Part shown: piece by piece, positions 9,286-16,542 of the stretch
How the letters are laid out: each line of letters starts with the position of its first letter
Numbering within the stretch: the stretch's first letter is position 1
Origin: an uncultured Oscillospiraceae bacterium
GTDB taxonomy: Bacteria; Bacillota; Clostridia; Oscillospirales; Acutalibacteraceae
Direction: 5' to 3'
Length of the DNA: 44,111 nt
Assembly (NCBI GenBank): GCA_948471095.1
Contig: CAOKRG010000018.1
Location: 1-44,111, forward strand
Translations under genes and position numbers: made by a program
Notes under the pieces: model-generated
Seen by the model: only the letters and a program-made list of their open reading frames with translations
What the model was told of the DNA's origin: nothing
The model's database searches: none

Positions 9286-10455
9286 TTATTCCTCCGGCTC
9301 CGCGGCGGCGTCCGGCTGGGCACCGCCCCCGTACTCGTCCCAATAGGGCGAGCCCTCCTCGAAGATAAAGGCGCTCATCCGCTTGGCCGCTCCGCCCAGG
9401 TCGTACACCAGGTCGTAGGCCACGTCCCGCAGGTCGGTCTCATAGTCGATGTCCGGAATGGAAATGCTCTGGATGTCGAAATCCTTGGTCAAGATCGGCG
9501 CCATGCCCAAGATATCGTCCAGCTCCAAGTTGGTCTCGCAGTAGGGCATCAGCTTTTTGATCATATTGGGGTAGCTGGTCACGCTCAGGGCCTTCACCTG
9601 GGTGATCAGGGCGGAAAGCACCTTCTGCTGGCGCTCCACCCGGGCAAAGTCGCTGCCGATGTTCCGGATGCGGCCGTAGGACACCGCCTGGTTGCCGTTC
9701 AAATGGTAGACGGCCACATCCGCCGTGGCGGACATATAATCGCTCTCCACAATATTGGGGTAGCTGCGGCCGTCATACATGCCGTTGGCCATATCCTGTT
9801 CCTTTTTCTGTTCCACTTCCCAGGTCAGGTTGTGCAGGTTGGTGTTGATCTCCTCCACCTCGGCGGCCGTGACCTCCATGTCCACTCCGCCCACCGCATC
9901 GATGATGGAGGCCATGTTCACAAAGTTGATGGTCACATAGTCCTCGATGCGCAGGCCGAAGTTCTGGTTCAGGGTGCGCACGGCCAGCTCGGCCCCGCCA
10001 TAGGCATAGGCGGCGTTGATCTTATTGTTCTCGTCATAGCCGCCGCCCTCGATGTGCACCAGGCTGTCCCGCAGGATGGAGGTCATCTTGATGGAGCCGT
10101 GGCGGTTGTCCACCGTTAGGATCATCACCACGTCGGACTGGCCGGAAAAGGCGCTGGAACGGTTGTCCAGGCCGAACAGGGCGATATTCTTGATGCTGGT
10201 GTCCACCACGGCCTCCTCGTGGAAGCCCAGGGCCACCGGGTCCTTGGTGATGGTGCTGGTGGTCAGCTCGGCGATGATATCCGTGGATATGTATATCATG
10301 CCGGAGCCCAGAAGGATCAGCAGCACGCAGACCACCGCGGCCACGCATTGCAGCGCAAGCCTGCCCCGGCGGTTCTTTTTGCGGCTGTTATATTCCTTGG
10401 AGGACGAATAACTGGAAACGTCCTCGAAGCCCTGTTCTCTTTTCTTTCGCGCCAT
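9286..10455 (-). CDS. LytR-CpsA-Psr (LCP) family protein 2
   Basis: Probable wall-polymer ligase of 389 residues. It has a short cytoplasmic N-terminus with DVSSYSSSKE and a KKNRRGR basic cluster, a membrane helix (about 30-52) and an extracellular LCP domain. Domain signatures are QSDVVMILTVD, MTSILRDSLV, the YAYGGAELAVRTLN region and YGRIRNIGSDFARVER. It lies 32 bp after gtrA and shares its promoter. The last 30 residues are acidic and Ala/Pro-rich. Pairing with a GtrA-like membrane protein suggests a function in glycosylated envelope polymers. Which polymer cannot be told. Confidence 0.9.
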   Translation of the reverse strand: MARKKREQGFEDVSSYSSSKEYNSRKKNRRGRLALQCVAAVVCVLLILLGSGMIYISTDIIAELTTSTITKDPVALGFHEEAVVDTSIKNIALFGLDNRSSAFSGQSDVVMILTVDNRHGSIKMTSILRDSLVHIEGGGYDENNKINAAYAYGGAELAVRTLNQNFGLRIEDYVTINFVNMASIIDAVGGVDMEVTAAEVEEINTNLHNLTWEVEQKKEQDMANGMYDGRSYPNIVESDYMSATADVAVYHLNGNQAVSYGRIRNIGSDFARVERQQKVLSALITQVKALSVTSYPNMIKKLMPYCETNLELDDILGMAPILTKDFDIQSISIPDIDYETDLRDVAYDLVYDLGGAAKRMSAFIFEEGSPYWDEYGGGAQPDAAAEPEE

Positions 10456-10487
10456 AAAATTCCTCCGAAGGGTAATCCGCCCGCCGC

Positions 10488-10913
10488 TCAGGCCTGCGGG
10501 CCGTGCTTTTTGAACACAAAGAGCTTGCTGAAAACATAGTTCGCGGCAATAATGATCACGTTGGAGATAATCTTCATCAGCTTGTCGTCCACGTGCAGAA
10601 AGCTGACGCCCACATACATGGCCGCCATGTCCAGCACCAGGGAGACGCCCCGGGCCCCGAAAAACTTGGCCATCTCCACCACAACGCCCCGAAAGCCCCG
10701 CACTTTGCTCTCAAAAACCCAGCGCCGGTTGGTCGCGTAGGCGAAGAGGATGGCCAGCACCTGGGCCAGGAAGGTGGCCGCCATGTAGTCCGCGTGGAGC
10801 AGGTCCGCCAGCAGCCAGTAGGCCAGCCAGTTCACCAAAGTGGTGAGCACGCCGAAAAACACATATAAAATCAGTTCCCGGTATTTCCGGAAATATTTTT
10901 TCACCAAATCCAT
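10488..10913 (-). CDS. GtrA-like membrane protein
   Basis: A 141-residue protein with four predicted membrane helices (about 15-37, 41-60, 78-98 and 110-132) and the family motif ATNRRWVFES between helices 2 and 3. GtrA-like proteins are thought to help flip or hold undecaprenyl-phosphate-linked monosaccharides during polymer glycosylation. GGGAGGA precedes the ATG. It is the first gene of the gtrA-LCP2 unit and has a strong promoter directly upstream. Confidence 0.88.
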   Translation of the reverse strand: MDLVKKYFRKYRELILYVFFGVLTTLVNWLAYWLLADLLHADYMAATFLAQVLAILFAYATNRRWVFESKVRGFRGVVVEMAKFFGARGVSLVLDMAAMYVGVSFLHVDDKLMKIISNVIIIAANYVFSKLFVFKKHGPQA

Positions 10914-10960
10914 TGGGTCCTCCCAGGCGGGGCGGCGGGCGCTCCGGTCAATTATCCCTT

Positions 10961-10989
10961 ATTATACCCCAAAATCTTCCGGATTTCAA
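10961..10989 (-). promoter_or_regulatory. Sigma-A promoter of the gtrA-LCP2 unit
   Basis: Minus strand: -35 TTGAAA (10989-10984), 17-bp spacer, -10 TATAAT (10966-10961). The -35 box lies only 12 bp from the edge of repeat R3. Confidence 0.8.
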
Positions 10990-11000
10990 GCCTTGGTTTC

Positions 11001-11266
11001 TGGGGGACTGTCCAAAATGGCGCAGTTTTTGAAAAGTAATACGGAGTAGAGTCTCGCCTGCCGGCTCGGTCGGGTCAGAACGGTCCCCACCAGGGACCTT
11101 CCCCCTCGGTCGGTTCGCGGCATGTCTGCCACCGGCAGACGCTCACCCCCTAAGAACCCACGAGTTATCCTTTGGATAACTCGTCCACTTCTTGAAAAAG
11201 TGGACAAAACTTTTACTGCTGCGCTCAGGATGCTTTCTATCCACAGCGCATCCATACGCAGTCCCA
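11001..11266. repeat. THA repeat copy R3, MITE-like
   Basis: A 266-bp repeat between the gtrA promoter and the HD gene, ending 10 bp from that gene's stop codon. It opens with GGGGGACTGTCC and closes with the complement of TGGGACTG, an imperfect terminal inverted repeat. Hairpins: GGTCCC/GGGACC (11082-11098); GTCTGCC/GGCAGAC around ACC (11124-11140); 11-bp arms ACGAGTTATCC/GGATAACTCGT around TTT (11160-11184); GTCCACTT/AAGTGGAC around CTTGAAA (11183-11205); then the ACTTTTACTGCTGCGCTCAGG end module in two parts. Confidence 0.8.
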
Positions 11267-11275
11267 GCCCTTCGG

Positions 11276-11800
11276 CTAAACCGCGCCGCGCCCCCGCTTC
11301 TCCGCCCTGCTCAGGCTGGGGAACCGCCCCGCCAGGCGGGGATAGGGCCGCTTGCGCTTGAAAAACTCATACACCGAGCAGCCCTTATCCACCAAGGTGA
11401 CCACCGCGCCCTCCCGGTACCGGGGCGGGCGGAGCGTCAGGGGGAACATGTGGGTGCGGATGATGTCCGCCTCCCGGCCGGTCAGGGGCAGCTCCTTGGC
11501 GGCGTTGCGCCAGGCGATTTCCGGGTGCCGGGACCAGTGGCCCTTATGGGACGGGTCGCCGTCCTGGGCGTCGTAAAAAAAGTAGTCGTGGAGCAGGGCC
11601 CCCCGGGTCATCTCCCGCATGTGGAAGCCCCCGCCCAGCAGGGCCGCCACCCGGCAGCTGTAATAGGCTACCGCCACGCTGTGCAGCAGGCGGCAGGTCG
11701 CGCCGTGCTGGGGGTATTGGGCCATACATCCCAGGTTGGACGCGTTCGCCGTCTCCTCACAGTCCCGCCAAAACGCCTCCGGGTCCCATCGTTTTCTCAT
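11276..11800 (-). CDS. HD-domain phosphohydrolase-like protein
   Basis: A 174-residue cytoplasmic protein with HD-superfamily metal ligands in order: His in HSVAVAYY (about 40), the HD pair in GALLHDYFFYD (about 70), a later His in SRHPEIAW and IIRTHMFPL (about 112). It resembles small uncharacterised HD hydrolases of Firmicutes. The substrate is unknown. I chose 11800 because GGAGG lies 9 nt before that ATG. An in-frame ATG at 11824 lacks a ribosome site. The gene is read from a promoter about 225 bp upstream through a structured leader. Confidence 0.78.
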   Translation of the reverse strand: MRKRWDPEAFWRDCEETANASNLGCMAQYPQHGATCRLLHSVAVAYYSCRVAALLGGGFHMREMTRGALLHDYFFYDAQDGDPSHKGHWSRHPEIAWRNAAKELPLTGREADIIRTHMFPLTLRPPRYREGAVVTLVDKGCSVYEFFKRKRPYPRLAGRFPSLSRAEKRGRGAV

Positions 11801-11829
11801 ACCATCGCGCCTCCATCGTTTCATTCTTC

Positions 11830-12015
11830 ATCACAGAGCCAAATTTAAATCCGTCAGGCCGTAAGGAACGGGCGGACGGGCTGAGCCCCACGCCGCGCCC
11901 CGTGCCAGAACCTATGGCACGCATAGGAAAAGAGCTTCCTAAACGAAAAGAAACAAAGCCATCCGCGGGGCTTTCCTTCGGCATAGGCCCTAAGAAAGCC
12001 CTAAAGCCGCGGCTA
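11830..12015 (-). promoter_or_regulatory. Long structured leader of the HD gene (or a small RNA)
   Basis: Between the predicted start of transcription (about 12016) and the HD gene lie about 215 nt with successive stems: GGGCTTTC/GAAAGCCC stacked on CCGCGG/CCGCGG (11963-12012); AGGAA/TTCCT (11925-11940); GTGCCA/TGGCAC (11902-11920). I see no T-run terminator and recognise no riboswitch class. It could be a cis-regulatory leader or an independent RNA. Confidence 0.4.
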
Positions 12016-12023
12016 ACTTTTTT

Positions 12024-12052
12024 ATTATACCGCAAACCGCCGGGCTTTTCAA
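12024..12052 (-). promoter_or_regulatory. Sigma-A promoter of the HD gene
   Basis: Minus strand: TTGAAA (12052-12047), 17-bp spacer, TATAAT (12029-12024) preceded by CGG. It is divergent from the HAD promoter at 12119-12147. Confidence 0.75.
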
Positions 12053-12118
12053 CCCCGGAAAAGCCCGTGGGAGCGCCAAATTTTAGGAGCCCGGGAGCTT
12101 TTCCAAACGCAAAACGCC

Positions 12119-12147
12119 TTGATTCCAAAAGAAAAGTATGATAAAAT
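12119..12147 (+). promoter_or_regulatory. Sigma-A promoter of HAD-glucosidase genes
   Basis: TTGATT (12119-12124), 17-bp spacer, TAAAAT (12142-12147). The predicted leader is about 20 nt and carries an AGAAGGA ribosome site before the ATG at 12175. Confidence 0.6.
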
Positions 12148-12174
12148 GATAAAAACGGAAAGAAGGAATTCTCT

Positions 12175-12873
12175 ATGCTGCGCTGCGTTCTATTCGACAT
12201 TGACAACACCTTGCTGCTGAAAAAGCCCAGCATTGTGGAAAAGGTTTTTGAAGCCGCGGGTCCGGGGCTTCGGTTTGAGGACGTGGAAAGGGCCTATGCC
12301 GAAAGCGAGATCTGGCAGGGCGAACAGATCCGCCGGGAGAACGAGACCGGCGTGCGGATGGCGGACGACGAGTATCTGCGCAGCGTCTTTGGGGTATACC
12401 AGCGGGTCCTGGGACTAAAGGAGGAGGCTTTCGCCGCCCTGCGGCCGGTGTTCATGCGGAACTACCATATGGACTATGAGGCCGCTCCCGGCGCGGAGCA
12501 AGCCCTGCGGTCCCTAAAGGCGAAGGGGCTGCGCCTGGGAATCGTCAGCAACAACACGCCCCAGGTGCGGCAGGCCCTGGAGGCGCGGGGGCTGGCGGGA
12601 TTTTTTGACGCGGTGGTAATCTCCGAAGAGGCGGGCCTTTACAAGCCCGACCCCCGCATTCTGGAGCTGGCCTGCCAGCGGCTGGGCGTTCCCTGCGCCG
12701 GAAGCGTCTATGTGGGCGACCACCCCTTTGACATCCTGTGCGCCCATGGGGCCCACATGCCCGCCGTCTGGATGCCGGCAAACCGGTTCATGACGGTCCC
12801 GGAATCCATCGGCCCGGCGGAGTATCGGATCGGCTCGCTGGCGGAGCTGGACGGGGCGCTGGAAAATCTGTGA
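12175..12873 (+). CDS. HAD-superfamily hydrolase
   Basis: A 232-residue phosphatase-like protein. Motif I is FDIDNTL (nucleophile D9, acid/base D11), motif II is the Ser in IVSNN near 124, motif III is the Lys in LYKPDPR near 161, and motif IV is YVGDHPFD near 181. A helical cap lies between motifs I and II, as in phosphoglycolate-phosphatase-like subfamily I enzymes. The substrate cannot be read from the sequence. The glucosidase gene starts 74 bp further on the same strand, with no terminator seen between, so they are probably co-transcribed. Confidence 0.88.
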   Translation: MLRCVLFDIDNTLLLKKPSIVEKVFEAAGPGLRFEDVERAYAESEIWQGEQIRRENETGVRMADDEYLRSVFGVYQRVLGLKEEAFAALRPVFMRNYHMDYEAAPGAEQALRSLKAKGLRLGIVSNNTPQVRQALEARGLAGFFDAVVISEEAGLYKPDPRILELACQRLGVPCAGSVYVGDHPFDILCAHGAHMPAVWMPANRFMTVPESIGPAEYRIGSLAELDGALENL

Positions 12874-12947
12874 GAAAAGGGGCTCCCCGTTCCAGGCGGG
12901 CCCCCGGCATGCAACGCATAAACTATAACAATCAGGAGGCACGGAAC

Positions 12948-14600
12948 ATGACAGCGGAAAAGGATTGGATCAAGGACCTGGTGATCTACCAAATTTATCC
13001 CAGAAGCTTTTGCGACTCCAACGGGGACGGCGTCGGCGACCTGCCGGGCATTTTGCAGAAGATGGACTATCTGCAGGAGCTGGGCGTCAACGCGGTCTGG
13101 CTCTCCCCGGTGTACCGCTCCCCCAACGACGACAACGGCTACGACATCTCCGGCTATCGGGAGATCATGGAGGAGTTCGGGACCATGGAGGACTGGGACC
13201 GGCTGCGGGACGCCTGCAAACAGCGGGGCATAAAGCTCATCATGGACCTGGTGGTGAACCACTCCTCGGACGAGCACCCCTGGTTCCAGGAGTCCCGTTC
13301 CTCCCGGGACAACCCCAAAAGCGAATATTACATCTGGCGGGACCCGGTGGACGGCCACGAGCCCAACAACTGGGCCTCCGCCTTCGGAGGCAGCGCCTGG
13401 GAGTACGCGCCGGAGCGGGGGCAGTATTATTTCCACTATTTCTCCAAGAAGCAGCCGGACCTGAACTGGGCCAGCCCCCGGCTGCGGGAGGAAATCCTCG
13501 GCATGATGGAGTGGTGGGTGGACAAAGGCGTGGACGGCTTCCGGGTGGACGCCATCAGCTACCTGGACAAGCCGGAGGACTTTCCCGACTCCAAGCTGCC
13601 GCCCCAGCCGGACGGGTTCTCCTTCCCGGACTGCCTGGCGGGCCGGCCGGGCACCCACGGCCATATCCGGGAGATGAACCGGCGGGTCTTCGCCCCCCGG
13701 AACGTGCTCACGGTGGGCGAGGTCTCGGCCCCCACGGTGGAGGAGCTGGCCAATTATGTGGATACCGGCCGGGAGGAATTCGACATGGCGATCCCCTTTG
13801 TGCTGCCCATGGTGGAGATCGATACCTGGTCCCCGGAAAAGCTGCGGCGGGACGTTTGGGAAAGCTATGAGGCTTTAAAGGAAAACGGCTGGTGGGCCCG
13901 GTTCTTCAGCAACCACGACAAGCCCCGGCAGGTCTCCCTCTATGGGGACGACGGAGAATATTGGGAGGCCTCCGCCAAGCTGCTGGGCCTCTTCCTCCAC
14001 AGCCTGCCCGGCACGCCCTTTGTGTACCAGGGGGAGGAGATCGGCATGACCAACGTGAGGCTTCCCCGCATCGAGGACTATGACGACCCGGACACCCAGA
14101 ACCGCTACCGGCAGCTGACGCTCTCCGGGGCCAGCCCCGAAGCGGCCTTGGCCCGGGCCCAGCTGGAAAGCCGGGACAATGCCCGCACCCCCATGCAGTG
14201 GGACGCCACGGAAACCGGCGGCTTCACCACCGGCAGGCCCTGGCTGAAGGTGAACCCCAATACCGCGTCCATCAACGTGGAGGCCCAGCGCCGGGACCCC
14301 TGCTCGGTCTTCCAGTTCTACCGGCGGCTCATCGCCCTGCGCCGGGAGCGGCCCGCTCTGGCCCGGGGGGACCTGGCCTTCCTGGAGACCGGCAGCGCGG
14401 AGCTGGTCGCCCTGACCCGCAGCCTCCCGGGGGAAAAGCTGTTGGCCGTGTTCAATTTTTCCGCGGAAGGGCACACCGTTCCCGCCGGCCTGCTGGAAGG
14501 GGTGGGGGAAGCCCTGCTCTCCTCCTACGACCGGCAGGGCGGCTGGCAGGGCCCGGCCCTGCGGCCCTATGAGGCGGCGCTGTTCTCCGTTGCCGGATAA
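12948..14600 (+). CDS. GH13 alpha-glucosidase / oligo-1,6-glucosidase family
   Basis: Cytoplasmic exo-glucosidase of 550 residues that releases glucose from short alpha-glucans. It starts with the family opening DLVIYQIYPRSFCDSNGDG. Catalytic residues are D201 (GFRVDAIS), E258 (LTVGEVS) and D324 (SNHD). The ATG at 12948 has AGGAGG (12934-12939) 8 nt upstream, and no signal peptide is present. The residue after the nucleophile is Ala202. In this family Val there goes with alpha-1,6 and Thr/Ala with alpha-1,4 preference, so a maltase-like specificity is likelier. It pairs functionally with maltodextrin or glycogen turnover. Repeat R4 begins exactly at its TAA. Confidence 0.92.
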   Translation: MTAEKDWIKDLVIYQIYPRSFCDSNGDGVGDLPGILQKMDYLQELGVNAVWLSPVYRSPNDDNGYDISGYREIMEEFGTMEDWDRLRDACKQRGIKLIMDLVVNHSSDEHPWFQESRSSRDNPKSEYYIWRDPVDGHEPNNWASAFGGSAWEYAPERGQYYFHYFSKKQPDLNWASPRLREEILGMMEWWVDKGVDGFRVDAISYLDKPEDFPDSKLPPQPDGFSFPDCLAGRPGTHGHIREMNRRVFAPRNVLTVGEVSAPTVEELANYVDTGREEFDMAIPFVLPMVEIDTWSPEKLRRDVWESYEALKENGWWARFFSNHDKPRQVSLYGDDGEYWEASAKLLGLFLHSLPGTPFVYQGEEIGMTNVRLPRIEDYDDPDTQNRYRQLTLSGASPEAALARAQLESRDNARTPMQWDATETGGFTTGRPWLKVNPNTASINVEAQRRDPCSVFQFYRRLIALRRERPALARGDLAFLETGSAELVALTRSLPGEKLLAVFNFSAEGHTVPAGLLEGVGEALLSSYDRQGGWQGPALRPYEAALFSVAG

Positions 14601-14771
14601 GAGCCTGTATTCACAGCCAAAGAACCACCACTCGGCTGACGGTAACCAAGTGTACGCGGTCCAGGTGCGGGGAAGATTGTCAGTGGCAATCTTCCCCGCA
14701 CCTGGACCGCGTATATTCCCTACTTTTACCTGTCAGCGTAATCGTTCTTCATTTGTGAATACAAGTTCTTA
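14598..14771. repeat. THA-linked palindromic element R4
   Basis: A 174-bp element that is one long interrupted palindrome. Outer ends are TAAGAGCCTGTATTCACA and the complement of TAAGAACTTGTATTCACA. The core is a perfect 27-bp inverted repeat (14653-14679 and 14687-14713) around a 7-nt loop, TCAGTGG. Its first three bases are the TAA stop of the glucosidase gene. The right arm, reversed, matches about 70 bp of R6 (17398-17470) almost exactly. It sits between convergent genes and may also act as a bidirectional terminator. Confidence 0.85.
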
Positions 14772-14786
14772 GTTATAAAACAGACT

Positions 14787-15800
14787 CTAGGGCTCCCGGG
14801 TGCAGACGGAGTCCCGCTCCACCAGGACCGGCGTGAAGGCCATGTTTTTTTGAAAGTTCCGCTTGTTTATAATCCGGTCCATCACAAAGGCGGCGGATTC
14901 CTTTCCCACCTGACCCTGCAGCATGTCCACCGAGGTCATGGCCGGGTTGGTGCACAGGCAGTACTCCGTGTTGTCCATCGCCACAATGGAGATATCCTCC
15001 GGCACCCGCAGGCCGAAGTCCGCGCAGGCCTTCATGCAGCCCACGCCCATCAGGTCGTTGCAGGCCACCACGGCGGTGCAGGCCCCGCCCCGGCGCAGGA
15101 ACTCGGCAAACGCCCCGTAAGCGCCCTCACGGGTGAAGTCGGCGTGGACGGCCAGCAGCTTGGAGGCGGAAAGCCCGCCCTCCTCCAGGGCGCGCCGGTA
15201 GCCCTCATAGCGCTCCCGGGTGTTCTGCTCCTTGGCGCTGCCGCCCAAAAAGGCGATCTGCCTGTGGCCCTTTTCCATGCAGTACCGGGTGGCGGTCCAG
15301 GCGGCGCGGGGCTGGTCGATGTACACGCAGTCGTAATCCTGAAAGCCCCCCGGGCTCTGGTAATAGCTGGTGATGACCGTGGGCAGGCCCATGTCCCGAA
15401 TGGCCCGGATCAGCTGGGGCGTGTAGTCGAAGGAGCCGAAAATCAGCCCGTCCACGTACCGGCCCTTGAGGGAGTCCAGGACCTCCAGCTCCTTCTGGGG
15501 GCTGTGCATGGTGTAGCCCAGCAAAATGCTGTAGCCATACCGCTCCAAGGTCAGGGCCGCGCCGTGGATCATCTCAAAGTAATAGGGGTTCATAATGTCG
15601 GGAATGCACATCATGATTTTTTTCGTTATATTATTTTTAAGGGTCTTCGCGGCCTGGTGGGGCACATAGCCCAGCTCCGCCGCGGCCTCCAGGATCGCCG
15701 CCTTGGTCTCCGCGCCGCAATACCCGCTCCCGCTCAGAGCCCGGGCCACCGTGGAGGCGGAGAACCCGGTTTTATCCGCAATATCATAAATGGTTGCCAT
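14787..15800 (-). CDS. LacI-family transcriptional regulator
   Basis: A 337-residue repressor-type protein. The N-terminal HTH reads TIYDIADKTGFSASTVARAL (3-22) with a hinge helix near 45-58 (PHQAAKTLKNN), followed by a periplasmic-binding-protein-like sensor domain (60-330). It is separated from the sugar operon by the cyclophilin gene and repeats, yet it is the only LacI protein in the window. The operon promoter has a LacI/CcpA-type operator at 24320-24333. Control of that operon, or of the neighbouring alpha-glucosidase, is plausible but unproven. A consensus promoter lies 335 bp upstream, implying a long leader. The ligand is unknown. Confidence 0.92.
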   Translation of the reverse strand: MATIYDIADKTGFSASTVARALSGSGYCGAETKAAILEAAAELGYVPHQAAKTLKNNITKKIMMCIPDIMNPYYFEMIHGAALTLERYGYSILLGYTMHSPQKELEVLDSLKGRYVDGLIFGSFDYTPQLIRAIRDMGLPTVITSYYQSPGGFQDYDCVYIDQPRAAWTATRYCMEKGHRQIAFLGGSAKEQNTRERYEGYRRALEEGGLSASKLLAVHADFTREGAYGAFAEFLRRGGACTAVVACNDLMGVGCMKACADFGLRVPEDISIVAMDNTEYCLCTNPAMTSVDMLQGQVGKESAAFVMDRIINKRNFQKNMAFTPVLVERDSVCTREP

Positions 15801-16134
15801 CCTTCAACACCGTACTTCCCCAAAATGAATTACAGGCAGTCGCGCGGCGCTCCGCGCTCCCTCCCGCCAAGCCGAAGGCCTGGGCGGATTGGGCCGGCCG
15901 GCGGAACGCGCGGAAAAAACGCGCGGGGCCGAAAACCAGGCTCAGCGCGGCGTTGCCTCTGTGTCTTAAAAACGGTATTCCCTGCCGGAATTGTGAAAAA
16001 AGGAGGAGCCGCCGCCGTCCCGCAAGGCAGAAATGTGCAAAGAGATTCGGCGCGTTGCAAGATTTTCAGCGGGGCGGGACGGAAAAATCCCCCGGCGTTC
16101 TCCGGCGGTGAATACGGGTCTTTTTTATCTTTTT

Positions 16135-16163
16135 ATTGTATCACGGGCTTTCCGCGATGTCAA
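16135..16163 (-). promoter_or_regulatory. Sigma-A promoter, probably of the LacI gene
   Basis: Minus strand: TTGACA (16163-16158), 17-bp spacer, TACAAT (16140-16135). Transcription would start near 16127 and give a leader of about 326 nt. That leader (15801-16127) is GC-rich, with a CGCGCG/CGCGCG stem near 15905-15930, and no convincing small gene. Confidence 0.65.
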
Positions 16164-16233
16164 ATGAAAGCCGCCTTCCGCCAAAACAAAATTTTCCACC
16201 TGGTGGAAAACGGCCTGGAAGCCCGGCCGCGGG

Positions 16234-16466
16234 GGGAGTGTCCAAAGGGCGTTGTTATTCAAAAGTATTAGGAGGCCTCCGGCGGTCAAGTTCATCAAAG
16301 ATGAACTTGCGGGGCTCTGGGTCTCGGCTCCGCCTCGGTCGGTTCGCAGCGTGTCTGCCACTGGCAGACGTTCACCCCCTAAGAACCCCGCCACCTTTAA
16401 AAAGGTGGACGAAACTTTTAATGGCTCGCTGACCTAACTTTTTTAACAACGCGTTTGGACACTCCC
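16234..16466. repeat. THA repeat copy R5, MITE-like with terminal inverted repeats
   Basis: A 233-bp element bounded by GGGAGTGTCCAAA...GCGTTGTTA and its inverted copy (GGGAGTGTCCAAACGCGTTGTTA read from 16466 leftward). Inside are the GCCTCCGGCGG module; 9-bp arms AAGTTCATC/GATGAACTT around AAA (16288-16308); GTCTGCC/GGCAGAC around ACT (16353-16369); and CCACCTTT/AAAGGTGG (16391-16408) followed by GAAACTTTTAA. It has no gene. GCCGC on both flanks could be a target duplication, which is uncertain. Confidence 0.85.
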
Positions 16467-16481
16467 GCCGCAAGAAAGGCC

Positions 16482-16510
16482 TTGCATATTTTCCCCGTTT
16501 GCGCTAAAAT
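16482..16510 (+). promoter_or_regulatory. Sigma-A promoter of the cyclophilin gene
   Basis: TTGCAT (16482-16487), 17-bp spacer, TAAAAT (16505-16510), giving a leader of about 25 nt that contains AGGAGG. Confidence 0.65.
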
Positions 16511-16542
16511 AAAGAAAAATTTGAACATTAGGAGGAACCCTC

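Noticed and set aside
15830-16060. 76-codon frame in the long leader of the LacI gene
   Set aside because: No ribosome site, Pro/Arg-rich composition typical of GC-rich non-coding sequence.
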